In this document: piece after piece, positions 26,927 through 34,968 of the stretch
How the letters are laid out: every line of letters begins with the position of its first letter
How positions within the stretch are numbered: position 1 is the first letter of the stretch
Assembly (NCBI GenBank): GCA_017621845.1
Contig: JAGASI010000010.1
Location: 1 to 64,000, forward strand
Direction of reading: 5' to 3'
Length of the DNA: 64,000 nt
Origin: Muribaculaceae bacterium
GTDB taxonomy: Bacteria; Bacteroidota; Bacteroidia; Bacteroidales; Muribaculaceae
The notes under the pieces: generated by a model
Told to the model about the DNA's origin: nothing
Databases searched by the model: none
What the model saw: the letters and a program-made list of their open reading frames with translations, nothing else
Program-made: the position numbers and the translations under genes

Positions 26927-27124
26927 ATTGGTGCTTGTGTGAAAACACGTTACAAAGTGCGAATTTACAACATTTTCTCAAATCTCCTTACCCTTATCTT
27001 ATAAAATTCACCTTAATAAATCTAAATCACGCAATTAAAACACGCTCCTGACAGATGCAACACAACGGCCCCTTAATAAGAGCACATCGCATCTAACACT
27101 ATATCAACCGGTAAGTATTCTTAT

Positions 27125-27487
27125 TCATTTCTCCAAATCTGACCCCGCTCGCAACAAGCTCGTGACGGAGCCAAAGAGTATGACCATCAAAATAACATTA
27201 GGAATAACAAATGCGACAGCCCTGAATTTATAAAAAGAGAATATACCATTCATTATCAACGTGATAAGCAATATAAACATCGTGAGCACTCTCACATTGA
27301 AACCACTGCGTCTATCTGTAGCATTAGCTCCCATTAACAACGTCACGGCAGCAATAATAAAATTGACAAATGTCACTGTTGCCAACATCCATTTCTGAAG
27401 GTCGGTCTCACCTAATTTATAACCAAGCCAAGCTAAAGCCCCACCAGCGACAACCACTATCGCCTGAATTATCAATTTGTTATTCAT
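27125..27487 (-). CDS. small four-helix membrane protein
   Basis: 120 residues from the ATG at 27487, with four hydrophobic segments at about 5-22, 33-53, 67-85 and 89-108 and a short charged tail (GSDLEK). The start is chosen because the -7 box TACATTTG (27502-27509) leaves no room for the earlier in-frame ATGs. Function unknown; no family recognised. A single gene. Confidence 0.65.
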   Translation of the reverse strand: MNNKLIIQAIVVVAGGALAWLGYKLGETDLQKWMLATVTFVNFIIAAVTLLMGANATDRRSGFNVRVLTMFILLITLIMNGIFSFYKFRAVAFVIPNVILMVILFGSVTSLLRAGSDLEK

Positions 27488-27501
27488 GCAATAATTTTTC
27501 A

Positions 27502-27509
27502 CAAATGTA
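27502..27509 (-). promoter_or_regulatory. -7 box of the small membrane protein gene
   Basis: TACATTTG on the minus strand, 14 nt before the ATG at 27487. The -33 region at the proper distance reads TTCG, a weak match. Confidence 0.5.
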
Positions 27510-27679
27510 CCATTAATTCTGTTATAGCGAAAATAATCCATCCTAAAGTTATTTACAATATTATTTACAATAAATGATTGGACAACATATTTGATATTTC
27601 TAAGCGAACCTATAGGGCTAATTGCCGTATCAAAATAAACAATTAAACAAGCAAAATCAACAAAGAAGATAGCATACAA

Positions 27680-27713
27680 AAAAATAGCGCAACCAGTTGG
27701 CTACGCTATTTTT
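27680..27713 (-). terminator. terminator of dnaK
   Basis: Arms AAAAATAGCG (27680-27689) and its complement (27704-27713). In the minus direction the stem is followed by a T-run. It lies 33 nt past the dnaK stop. Confidence 0.8.
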
Positions 27714-27745
27714 ATCTATTTTGGGGTTATCAGTCTTCGTCAGAC

Positions 27746-29662
27746 TTATTTCACTTCTTCAAAGTCGACGTCGGTGACGTGATCATCGGGGCCATTACCC
27801 GAATTGGCACCAGGATTAGCTCCGGGGTTAGGACCGGCTTGGGCTCCTTGCTGAGCTTGGGCCTGAGCATTAAGGATATCTTGCTGAGCGGCGCCAAAAG
27901 TAGTTTCTATTTCCTTGATAGCGGCATCGATGGCGTTGATATCCTGAGCTTTGTGAGCTTCTTTGAGCTTGGCCACAGCTGCTTCGATGGCTGATTTTTT
28001 GTCAGCGGGGATTTTATCACCAAGTTCACCAAGTTGCTTCTCGGTCTGGAAGATGATTGCATCGGCCTGGTTGAGCTTATCGATACGCTCTTTTTCGCGG
28101 GCATCGGCGGCTGCATTGGCTTCGGCTTCGTCTTTCATACGTTTGATTTCGGCATCGGTAAGACCCGATGAAGCCTCGATACGGATTGATTGTTCCTTGC
28201 CGGTAGCTTTGTCCTTGGCAGTAACGTTAAGTATACCGTTGGCATCGACCTCAAATGTAACCTCAATCTGAGGAATTCCACGGGGAGCGGGAGCAATGCC
28301 ATCGAGATGGAATTTGCCGAGAAGCTTGTCGTCCTTGGCCATTGGGCGCTCGCCCTGAAGGACGTTGATTTCTACCGAGGGCTGGTTATCAGCGGCTGTT
28401 GAGAAGGTCTCACTCTTACGGGTAGGAATTGTGGTGTTAGCTTCGATAAGTTTGGTCATTACGCCACCGAGGGTCTCGATACCTACAGACAATGGTACAA
28501 CATCAAGGAGTAGAACATCTTTTACCTCGCCGGTGAGTACACCACCTTGGATAGCGGCACCGATAGCTACAACCTCATCGGGGTTGACACCCTTGTTGGG
28601 CGCTTTGCCAAAGATTTGTTTAACTTTTTCCTGGATAGCGGGGATACGTGTAGAACCACCCACGAGTATTACCTCGTCGATATCATGTGCTGTCATGCCT
28701 GCATCCTTGAGAGCTTTCTCACATGGCTCGACGGTAGCGTTGATGAGCTTGTCGGCAAGCTGTTCAAACTTGGCACGAGTGAGAGTCTTTACCAAGTGCT
28801 TTGGAATACCGTTCACAGGCATGATATATGGGAGGTTAATCTCAGTTGAAGTTGAGGATGAAAGCTCAATCTTGGCTTTCTCGGCAGCTTCTTTAAGACG
28901 CTGGAGGGCCATAGGGTCCTGACGCAGGTCAACACCCTCGTCTTTAAGGAACTCGTCGGCCAACCAATCGATAATCACGTGGTCAAAGTCGTCACCGCCG
29001 AGGTGTGTGTCGCCGTTGGTAGATTTTACTTCAAACACGCCGTCGCCCAACTCAAGGATTGAAATATCAAATGTACCACCACCAAGGTCAAATACAGCGA
29101 TTTTCTGATCTTTGTTAGCCTTGTCGAGGCCATAGGCCAAAGCTGCCGCTGTAGGCTCGTTAACAATACGTTTTACTGTCAGGCCCGCAATCTCACCGGC
29201 TTCCTTGGTAGCCTGACGCTGAGAGTCGTTAAAGTATGCCGGAACAGTGATGACGGCTTCGCTTATTGACTGTCCAAGATAATCCTCGGCGGTCTTTTTC
29301 ATCTTTTGAAGAATCATAGCCGAAATTTCCTGTGGCGTGTACAGGCGGCCATCAATGTCGATACGTGGTGTATTGTTGTCGCCGCGTACCACTTTATAAG
29401 GGACGCGCTCGATTTCATTTTTAACTTGGTCATAGGTCTCGCCCATGAAACGCTTGATTGAATAGATAGTGCGCTGGGGGTTGGTGATAGCCTGACGTTT
29501 GGCGGGCTCGCCTACCTTACGTTCTCCGCCATCTACAAATGCTACTACCGAGGGGGTAGTATTGCGACCTTCGCTGTTAGGAATAACGACAGGGTCATTA
29601 CCTTCCAATACGGCAACACACGAGTTGGTGGTGCCTAAGTCGATACCAATAATTTTTCCCAT
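27746..29662 (-). CDS. dnaK: Hsp70 chaperone DnaK
   Basis: 638 residues, full length. Nucleotide-binding domain (1-385) with [16 protein letters not shown] and [14 protein letters not shown]; linker [19 protein letters not shown]; substrate-binding domain and helical lid; a Gly/Ala/Asn/Gln-rich tail ending [10 protein letters not shown]. It folds client proteins with DnaJ and GrpE, neither of which is in this window. Upstream (29663-29942) I found no CIRCE repeat, so HrcA control is not supported by sequence. A -7-like TAATTTTG lies at 29808-29815 on the minus strand. Confidence 0.98.
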   Translation of the reverse strand: MGKIIGIDLGTTNSCVAVLEGNDPVVIPNSEGRNTTPSVVAFVDGGERKVGEPAKRQAITNPQRTIYSIKRFMGETYDQVKNEIERVPYKVVRGDNNTPRIDIDGRLYTPQEISAMILQKMKKTAEDYLGQSISEAVITVPAYFNDSQRQATKEAGEIAGLTVKRIVNEPTAAALAYGLDKANKDQKIAVFDLGGGTFDISILELGDGVFEVKSTNGDTHLGGDDFDHVIIDWLADEFLKDEGVDLRQDPMALQRLKEAAEKAKIELSSSTSTEINLPYIMPVNGIPKHLVKTLTRAKFEQLADKLINATVEPCEKALKDAGMTAHDIDEVILVGGSTRIPAIQEKVKQIFGKAPNKGVNPDEVVAIGAAIQGGVLTGEVKDVLLLDVVPLSVGIETLGGVMTKLIEANTTIPTRKSETFSTAADNQPSVEINVLQGERPMAKDDKLLGKFHLDGIAPAPRGIPQIEVTFEVDANGILNVTAKDKATGKEQSIRIEASSGLTDAEIKRMKDEAEANAAADAREKERIDKLNQADAIIFQTEKQLGELGDKIPADKKSAIEAAVAKLKEAHKAQDINAIDAAIKEIETTFGAAQQDILNAQAQAQQGAQAGPNPGANPGANSGNGPDDHVTDVDFEEVK

Positions 29663-29942
29663 AATTAATTGAGTTTTTAGTTGTTTATGTTTTTGTTATG
29701 TATTTTCCTTTCTTGATACTCGCGTCCTGTCATGACAGTCGCGATTGTCACAGCTCTTTTCCGAGCCTCTGTACATCTATAAACAAATCGTGTGCCAAAA
29801 ATGTTGACAAAATTATATTTATCTAAATATCAATTTTTTACACCTACTCAACTTTTCATATATCTCGTGTCAGTCTCAGTGACAACATGTCATAGACTGA
29901 CATCTTTTTTGGGGGGCATAGTTATCAGTATTAAGCGGTTTA
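29663..29942. other. upstream region of dnaK
   Basis: No gene. It holds a perfect 12-bp palindrome CTGTCATGACAG (29727-29738) in the dnaK leader, a minus-strand -7-like TAATTTTG (29808-29815) and an inverted repeat TGTCAGTCT (29868-29876) with its complement (29894-29902) that probably ends the VWA gene. The AT-rich centre carries no other recognisable element. Confidence 0.5.
29868..29902 (-). terminator. possible hairpin after the VWA gene
   Basis: Perfect 9-bp arms with a 17-nt interior. On the plus side it is followed by a T-run (29905-29910), so it might act in that direction; the gene it should end lies on the minus strand. Confidence 0.4.
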
Positions 29943-30815
29943 TTACTCAGGTTTTTTTTCGTCCAGATCTTTCTTGTAGGAGTAATATACTTCATTAAGC
30001 TCAGAATCTTGGCAACCATCGAACATAATATCCAAACGTCCTTTCAGGTCATGCATCCGTTCACGCGCGTATTCAGCCATCGGACTTTTCTCATCGGCAT
30101 GTGCTCCAAACGCCATTGCACTGCGGGCGATAGTGGCCGTTTCGATCATTGTAGCAGTTTTGCCACTGCTCTTAAAAGGCACACAAATACCATTGGTCAT
30201 TGCCGACACCTCTTTATACCAGGGTCGGCCGCATATTGAGACTGTATCAATCTTTATCTTTTGCGATGCGGCCTTGCGAGCCTCTTCTCTCCAGTCGATT
30301 TGATTTCCATGGACATATTCACCATAGGAATATCCTACTTCATGGGGATCGGCATCGGCTATCAGTAATATGGCTTTTGAGGCATCTTTACGCCAAGGCA
30401 TCTCGTCAATGATTTTCTGAAGCACCAGTTCATAAAACTCGTCACCATCACCGCCGGAGGTATTACGGGCATGAGTTACAAAACTTATAAGGTCATTCTC
30501 GTTATTGGTCAGAGGCATACATTGATAGGCATCACCATATTTGGAGATATTTTCCATATCGCAATAGTCACCGAACGCCACGATGCCGAGCTGAAGGTCT
30601 TCATTTTCCTTGAACAGGCGTGGAATCATTTCCTTGACTTGTTGGCGCACATCGTCTATGTATGCCGACATCGAGCCTGTCGTGTCAAAGGCGATTACCA
30701 TATCGAGGCAACCGATACCTTTAGGTGTTACTTTCTCGTCCATAGCAGATTCTTGGGTGTTTTCCATGGTCACATTTACGGTGGTTTTTGTTGTCATCTT
30801 AGTTGTCATAGTCAA
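29943..30815 (-). CDS. VWA-domain protein
   Basis: 290 residues. After a Thr/Met-rich N-terminus (true start uncertain; M17 and M25 are alternatives) comes a von Willebrand A domain with an intact metal-ion-dependent adhesion site: DTTGSMS, a later threonine-bearing NTSGGDGDEFYE, and IADADPHEVG. There is no signal peptide, so it is probably cytoplasmic. It follows the Nudix-wHTH regulator gene with a 23-nt gap, so the two form an operon, and the VWA protein is likely under that regulator. Substrate or partner unknown. Confidence 0.85.
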   Translation of the reverse strand: MTMTTKMTTKTTVNVTMENTQESAMDEKVTPKGIGCLDMVIAFDTTGSMSAYIDDVRQQVKEMIPRLFKENEDLQLGIVAFGDYCDMENISKYGDAYQCMPLTNNENDLISFVTHARNTSGGDGDEFYELVLQKIIDEMPWRKDASKAILLIADADPHEVGYSYGEYVHGNQIDWREEARKAASQKIKIDTVSICGRPWYKEVSAMTNGICVPFKSSGKTATMIETATIARSAMAFGAHADEKSPMAEYARERMHDLKGRLDIMFDGCQDSELNEVYYSYKKDLDEKKPE

Positions 30816-30838
30816 TAGATTTTAATGTTTTTAAATAC

Positions 30839-31537
30839 TTAAATATTAAATGGGTTACGGCCTCTCGCTGACTGTTTATATTCTTCGCCAAAAGCATCTT
30901 CATCAAATGAAAAAAGGGTGGCGGTACGATTGTGAAATCTCTCCTCGCTTTCGCCTTCATTGCGGAGGAAACCGGTGGATGTCATTTTTTTTGCAAAGTT
31001 GCGGCGGTCGTAGGTTGTCGAGTTGATAGCCTCGTAGATGCGTTGCAATTCGGCCATCGAGAATTTCTCATCAAGCAACTTGAACGCTATCGGGCGCGAA
31101 CTTAACATATACTGCAATCTTTCACGAGCCATACTGATTATTTCAGCATGGTCAAATGCCAACGGTGGCAGGCTATCCAGCCCAAACCACTGTGCCTTGA
31201 CCGCGTCATCGCCGGCTATCAGACGAAAATTCCACTTTTGCACAAGGGCAATGAAGGCCACTGTCAAAATGCGCTCACGTGGATCACGTCCCACAGTGCT
31301 GAAAGCGTGGAACTGTTCGAGATAGACGTCTTGCAGACCGGTCTCTTCTTTCAATTCCCTCGCCGCACATTCTTCTATCGTTTCATCAATCTTCATGAAG
31401 CCTCCAGGAAGAGCCCAAAGCCCTTTGAATGGCTCAATGCCCCGCTCTATCAACAGAATATGCAACAGCCTGCCATCAAAGCCAAATACCACCGAATCAG
31501 ACGTCACTGCCGGATGTGGATATTTATAGGTATACAT
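30839..31537 (-). CDS. NrtR/AraR-type Nudix-winged-helix transcriptional regulator
   Basis: 232 residues. The N-terminal Nudix domain has an intact Nudix box at residues 46-68 (G46, E52, R60, E61, E64, E65, G67). The C-terminal winged helix (about 155-225) has FSMAELQRIYEAIN and the NrtR-family RRNFAKKMTSTGFL. These proteins sense ADP-ribose or sugar ligands with a Nudix fold and repress their target promoters. The intact box leaves hydrolase activity possible. Three operator-like repeats lie over its own promoter, which suggests autoregulation together with the downstream VWA gene. Confidence 0.88.
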   Translation of the reverse strand: MYTYKYPHPAVTSDSVVFGFDGRLLHILLIERGIEPFKGLWALPGGFMKIDETIEECAARELKEETGLQDVYLEQFHAFSTVGRDPRERILTVAFIALVQKWNFRLIAGDDAVKAQWFGLDSLPPLAFDHAEIISMARERLQYMLSSRPIAFKLLDEKFSMAELQRIYEAINSTTYDRRNFAKKMTSTGFLRNEGESEERFHNRTATLFSFDEDAFGEEYKQSARGRNPFNI

Positions 31538-31549
31538 AATTTTTTTGAT

Positions 31550-31620
31550 GTGTTTAAATTACACCACAAAGGTATTGTGTAATTTTGACATATCAAAATA
31601 TTATGGTGTATTTTTTACAC
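31550..31620. promoter_or_regulatory. three operator-like GTGT-N7-ACAC repeats
   Basis: GTGTTTAAATTACAC (31550-31564), GTGTAATTTTGACAT (31577-31591, last base off) and GTGTATTTTTTACAC (31606-31620), with starts 27 and 29 bp apart. The first covers the start of the message, the second lies between the -7 and -33 boxes, and the third is just upstream of the -33. This is the expected layout for repression by the adjacent Nudix-wHTH regulator (inference). Confidence 0.7.
31567..31597 (-). promoter_or_regulatory. promoter of the Nudix-wHTH/VWA operon
   Basis: Minus strand: -33 TTTG (31597-31594), 19-nt spacer, -7 TACCTTTG (31574-31567), 29 nt before the ATG. Confidence 0.85.
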
Positions 31621-31675
31621 ATCCACCCGTTTTTTTTATTTTTACCACCGATGAGCCTATGATTTAACATACTAT

Positions 31676-31709
31676 TTTGTTCTATTCACAATAATTATTT
31701 TTAATTTTG
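31676..31709 (+). promoter_or_regulatory. promoter of the glycosidase/amidase locus
   Basis: -33 TTTG (31676-31679), 22-nt spacer, -7 TAATTTTG (31702-31709), 27 nt before the ATG at 31737. Confidence 0.6.
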
Positions 31710-31736
31710 CTGATAGTTTAATCCTAAAATCAATTC

Positions 31737-34172
31737 ATGAAAAAATATTTACTTTTTTGGGGTCTGACAGCCATCCTGGCTCAGACCATAGGGGCTGAGA
31801 CCGTCACGCTGGCTGACAAAGAGTATGAGATTAACACCCTTATAGACCGGCAATTAGGTCCGGGTGTGAGATACACACGCTTACGTCTCCCATCCTATCC
31901 CCTCAATGTCAACCTGTTACGCATCGATGTTGCCAATCCATACAACTCAATCGAGACTACACAAGCTTCAGACAAGCTCTATGGCACCGAGTCATTGGTC
32001 ACCGCTGCCAAGCGTCAGTCATCAACAGGCCACCAGGCTCTCGCCGGAGCCAATGCCAACTTCTGGTGTGTCGACAATCAACCTCCATACAGCGACCAGC
32101 TTAAAGGCGTCACGTATAACGGCAACCTACGTAATGGCAAAATAATCACTGAGACCAATATGACCAACGACCAGTGGAATGGCGGTTATATGCACACCGG
32201 CGTCACCGGCATTACCACTGACGGCCGCGCGCTCTCAGGTAACTTTAAATGGGCCGGTTCAATATCATCCGAGGCTACCGGCGATTTGCAATTTAACTCG
32301 GCCAACAAACTTGTGCGCGATGGCGAGTTGTCTATCTACAACTCCTACTATGGCACCAACCGCACTTTCCGCTGTGTCAACCAAGTGACAGGCTCCAACG
32401 GCAAACAAACGTTTGAAATCATTCCCAACTCGGCTACCGAGGTATACCTTACACTTAACCCCGGACAACAATGGTCGGCTGGCAACCCCATCGAATTTAC
32501 CGTTGCCGATGTCAAGACCGATGCCGGCAATGGCACCCTCGGCTCCTACGACCTGGCTTTAGTGGGACGCGGTGACAAGAAAGAGGCTCTTGCCAAACTC
32601 ACCGCGGGAGACAAGGTCACCCTTAAATACTCATGGATAACACTTGGCGACGACCCTGTATGCTTCACCAACCTTGTAGGTGGCAACGCTCAGGTAATGA
32701 TTAATGGTGAACTCACCAAGTACAACACCACCGAGGGTTACAATTCCCAGATATATTCCCGTACAGGATATGGCACCGATGCCGATGGCAAGACACTGTA
32801 TATCATGGTCATCGACAAAGCCACAGACCCCACATACGGGTCCTCGGCCGGATGTTCGACAACTATAATGTGCCAACTGCTGAAAACACTTGGCTGTGTT
32901 AACGTAACCAATTTTGATGCCGGCGGCTCAGCCGAAATGCTCGTTAACGGCTCAATCATCAACAAGACAACCGAGGGCAACCCTCGCGCCGTCGCCAACG
33001 GTATGATTGTATACAACACAGCTCCCGAGGACAACATCATCTCGTCGTTAGCCTTCAACGATATTAACCTTAAGGCTCCGGTATACAGCACCTATCACCC
33101 TCAAGTCTTGGGATACAATAAATATGGCACACTTATCAACGATAATGTTGATGTCACATTGTCTTGTGATGCCTTGGCCGGCACATGTGACGGTGGCACT
33201 TTTAACGCCGGCAACACACCGGGCACCTATACCTTGACCGCAACATATAACGGCGTGTCAACATCTACACCCATAGCCATTGTTGAAGGACAGATGGCTA
33301 TACGTCTCAAACCAATTCTTATTGACAGCTCACGCAAATACCCCATTGAGGTCACCGCTGATGTTGACGGCACGACCTATACCTATGACCCCGCCAACAT
33401 CAACTGGACAGTTGCCGATGAGTCCATTGCCTCGGTTGATGACAATGGAGTACTTACCGGAGTGGCCAATGGTGAAACGACTCTTACTGCCAACATCGGC
33501 GATTTTACCGACAATACCATTGTCAAGGTTCAGATTGCCGAATCACCGGTTATCAACCTCACCGATTGGGACAATTGGACAGCCAAGGGGCTTACAGGCA
33601 TCACCTCAAGTTCTGTTCATAAAACCGGCTCGGTAGTCACATTTGATTACGCCAAAAACGCCCGTAACCCCCAAGTTACCCTCACGCCTGCCGAGGATTA
33701 CACTTTTTTCAGTCTTCCCGACCGGTTGTCTTTAAGTTTCACTCCTTCACTACCTATTAGCGGCATTATAGTCTCTATCAACAACCGTCTTCTTGACCGC
33801 AAAGCCAACATTACCATTGCGCCAGAGTCCTCTGTGTGGGCCGCCAACACCGGACACACTGTTGAAATACCATTCCCCACCGATACCCGGGACCTGATGA
33901 CATACCCCATTGATGCATGCAAGATTACATTTAACATCGAAAAAAACAACAACAATGTCGGCAGCCATTCTATAACCCTCGATGCTCTCAGTGCCCACTA
34001 TAACAACTTCATCCAAGGTGTCGCAGACATCATCGCTGACCCCGATGTCAACCCCGACTCGCCTACAATATACTATAATCTCCAGGGCGCTCAAGTCCCT
34101 GCCAAAAACTTAACCCCAGGCCTGTATATATCAGTTCGCGGCAACCATGCCTCAAAAATTATTATCAGATAA
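31737..34172 (+). CDS. secreted phosphodiester glycosidase (NAGPA family) with Ig-like domain
   Basis: 811 residues. Signal peptide (about 1-20), then an NAGPA/DUF2233-type phosphodiester glycosidase domain (roughly 95-435), recognised by GANANFWCVDNQPPYSDQLK, the YGSSAGCSTTIMCQLLKTLG region and the hallmark NFDAGGSAEMLVNG. A BIG2 Ig-like domain follows (WTVADESIASVDDNGVLTGV, about 555-605), then a beta-sandwich and a C-terminal tail (YYNLQGAQVP, LTPGLYISV) of the type seen in type IX-exported proteins. The family removes sugars linked by phosphodiesters (lysosomal NAGPA; bacterial glycan and teichoic-acid relatives). First gene of the five-gene locus with two secreted amidases. Confidence 0.85.
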   Translation: MKKYLLFWGLTAILAQTIGAETVTLADKEYEINTLIDRQLGPGVRYTRLRLPSYPLNVNLLRIDVANPYNSIETTQASDKLYGTESLVTAAKRQSSTGHQALAGANANFWCVDNQPPYSDQLKGVTYNGNLRNGKIITETNMTNDQWNGGYMHTGVTGITTDGRALSGNFKWAGSISSEATGDLQFNSANKLVRDGELSIYNSYYGTNRTFRCVNQVTGSNGKQTFEIIPNSATEVYLTLNPGQQWSAGNPIEFTVADVKTDAGNGTLGSYDLALVGRGDKKEALAKLTAGDKVTLKYSWITLGDDPVCFTNLVGGNAQVMINGELTKYNTTEGYNSQIYSRTGYGTDADGKTLYIMVIDKATDPTYGSSAGCSTTIMCQLLKTLGCVNVTNFDAGGSAEMLVNGSIINKTTEGNPRAVANGMIVYNTAPEDNIISSLAFNDINLKAPVYSTYHPQVLGYNKYGTLINDNVDVTLSCDALAGTCDGGTFNAGNTPGTYTLTATYNGVSTSTPIAIVEGQMAIRLKPILIDSSRKYPIEVTADVDGTTYTYDPANINWTVADESIASVDDNGVLTGVANGETTLTANIGDFTDNTIVKVQIAESPVINLTDWDNWTAKGLTGITSSSVHKTGSVVTFDYAKNARNPQVTLTPAEDYTFFSLPDRLSLSFTPSLPISGIIVSINNRLLDRKANITIAPESSVWAANTGHTVEIPFPTDTRDLMTYPIDACKITFNIEKNNNNVGSHSITLDALSAHYNNFIQGVADIIADPDVNPDSPTIYYNLQGAQVPAKNLTPGLYISVRGNHASKIIIR

Positions 34173-34243
34173 TACATAGCCACGCCAATCTAATAATTAC
34201 AGCACTATTTTATAATAGGAACAACAAAAATCCAGTATAAACA

Positions 34244-34933
34244 ATGATTAAGCAACTACTTACAGCCGCCCTTCTCATGGCTCCAACAGCTCTCACCGCT
34301 CAGATTGCCGAGGTGTCATCACCCAAGCCTTTATTGCGTGGTGTCGAGAGCGAAATGTACTATCCGGTACTCTCGACCGATGGCCGGTCACTGACTTTCA
34401 GCGACCTGACACAGACCAACATTCGTGTCTATGACTTCAATGACAACGTCACATCCCGTGTCAGTGAGACTCCCAAGAAAATTCCGGCACGCCACGGCGT
34501 CAGCGTCCAAGTCGACGGGTCAAAACTTATAATTGACATCAAAGGTCACAAACAAGCCTACACTCCCGTCGACTGCTATGCCGGATACCTGTGGCCTTCA
34601 GTATCTCCCGACGGCACCATGGTAATGTTTGTCGCTGCCGGAAAAGGTGTTTATATCACCGACCTAAAGGGCAATATCATCGCCAACCCAGGCAAATACG
34701 AGGCACCCGTATGGTTTGGCAACAATCACATTGTGGTCATGAACGCTACCGATGACGGCCACCAGTACCAGTCTTCACGGCTCATACTCATGACTCGTGA
34801 CGGCTCTCAGTCCCAAGCGCTCACCAAGCCCGAGTCCATGTCAATGTTTCCCACGGCCAATGCCACTGCCGACCGTATAATCTACAATACTATCGATGGC
34901 CGCCTATATCAACTCGACGTCAAACTTAAATAA
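34244..34933 (+). CDS. secreted TolB-like beta-propeller protein (first copy)
   Basis: 229 residues with signal peptide (cleavage near TALTAQ). PD40/WD40-like propeller units: YYPVLSTDGRSLTFSDL and LWPSVSPDGTMVMFVA, with a GVYITDLKG strand. Too short for a full six-blade propeller, so it may be partial or assemble as an oligomer. It lies 71 nt after the glycosidase and 35 nt before an amidase. A paralogue occupies the same position before the second amidase (37443), so the propeller and amidase were probably duplicated as a unit and act together (inference). Likely periplasmic or surface, binding partner unknown. Confidence 0.75.
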   Translation: MIKQLLTAALLMAPTALTAQIAEVSSPKPLLRGVESEMYYPVLSTDGRSLTFSDLTQTNIRVYDFNDNVTSRVSETPKKIPARHGVSVQVDGSKLIIDIKGHKQAYTPVDCYAGYLWPSVSPDGTMVMFVAAGKGVYITDLKGNIIANPGKYEAPVWFGNNHIVVMNATDDGHQYQSSRLILMTRDGSQSQALTKPESMSMFPTANATADRIIYNTIDGRLYQLDVKLK

Positions 34934-34968
34934 CACCATACCCAACACCTTGATAAATTTGTATAAAC

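Noticed and set aside
29663..29942. CIRCE element before dnaK
   Set aside because: No GCACTC-N9-GAGTGC type repeat; the 12-bp palindrome there is a different sequence.
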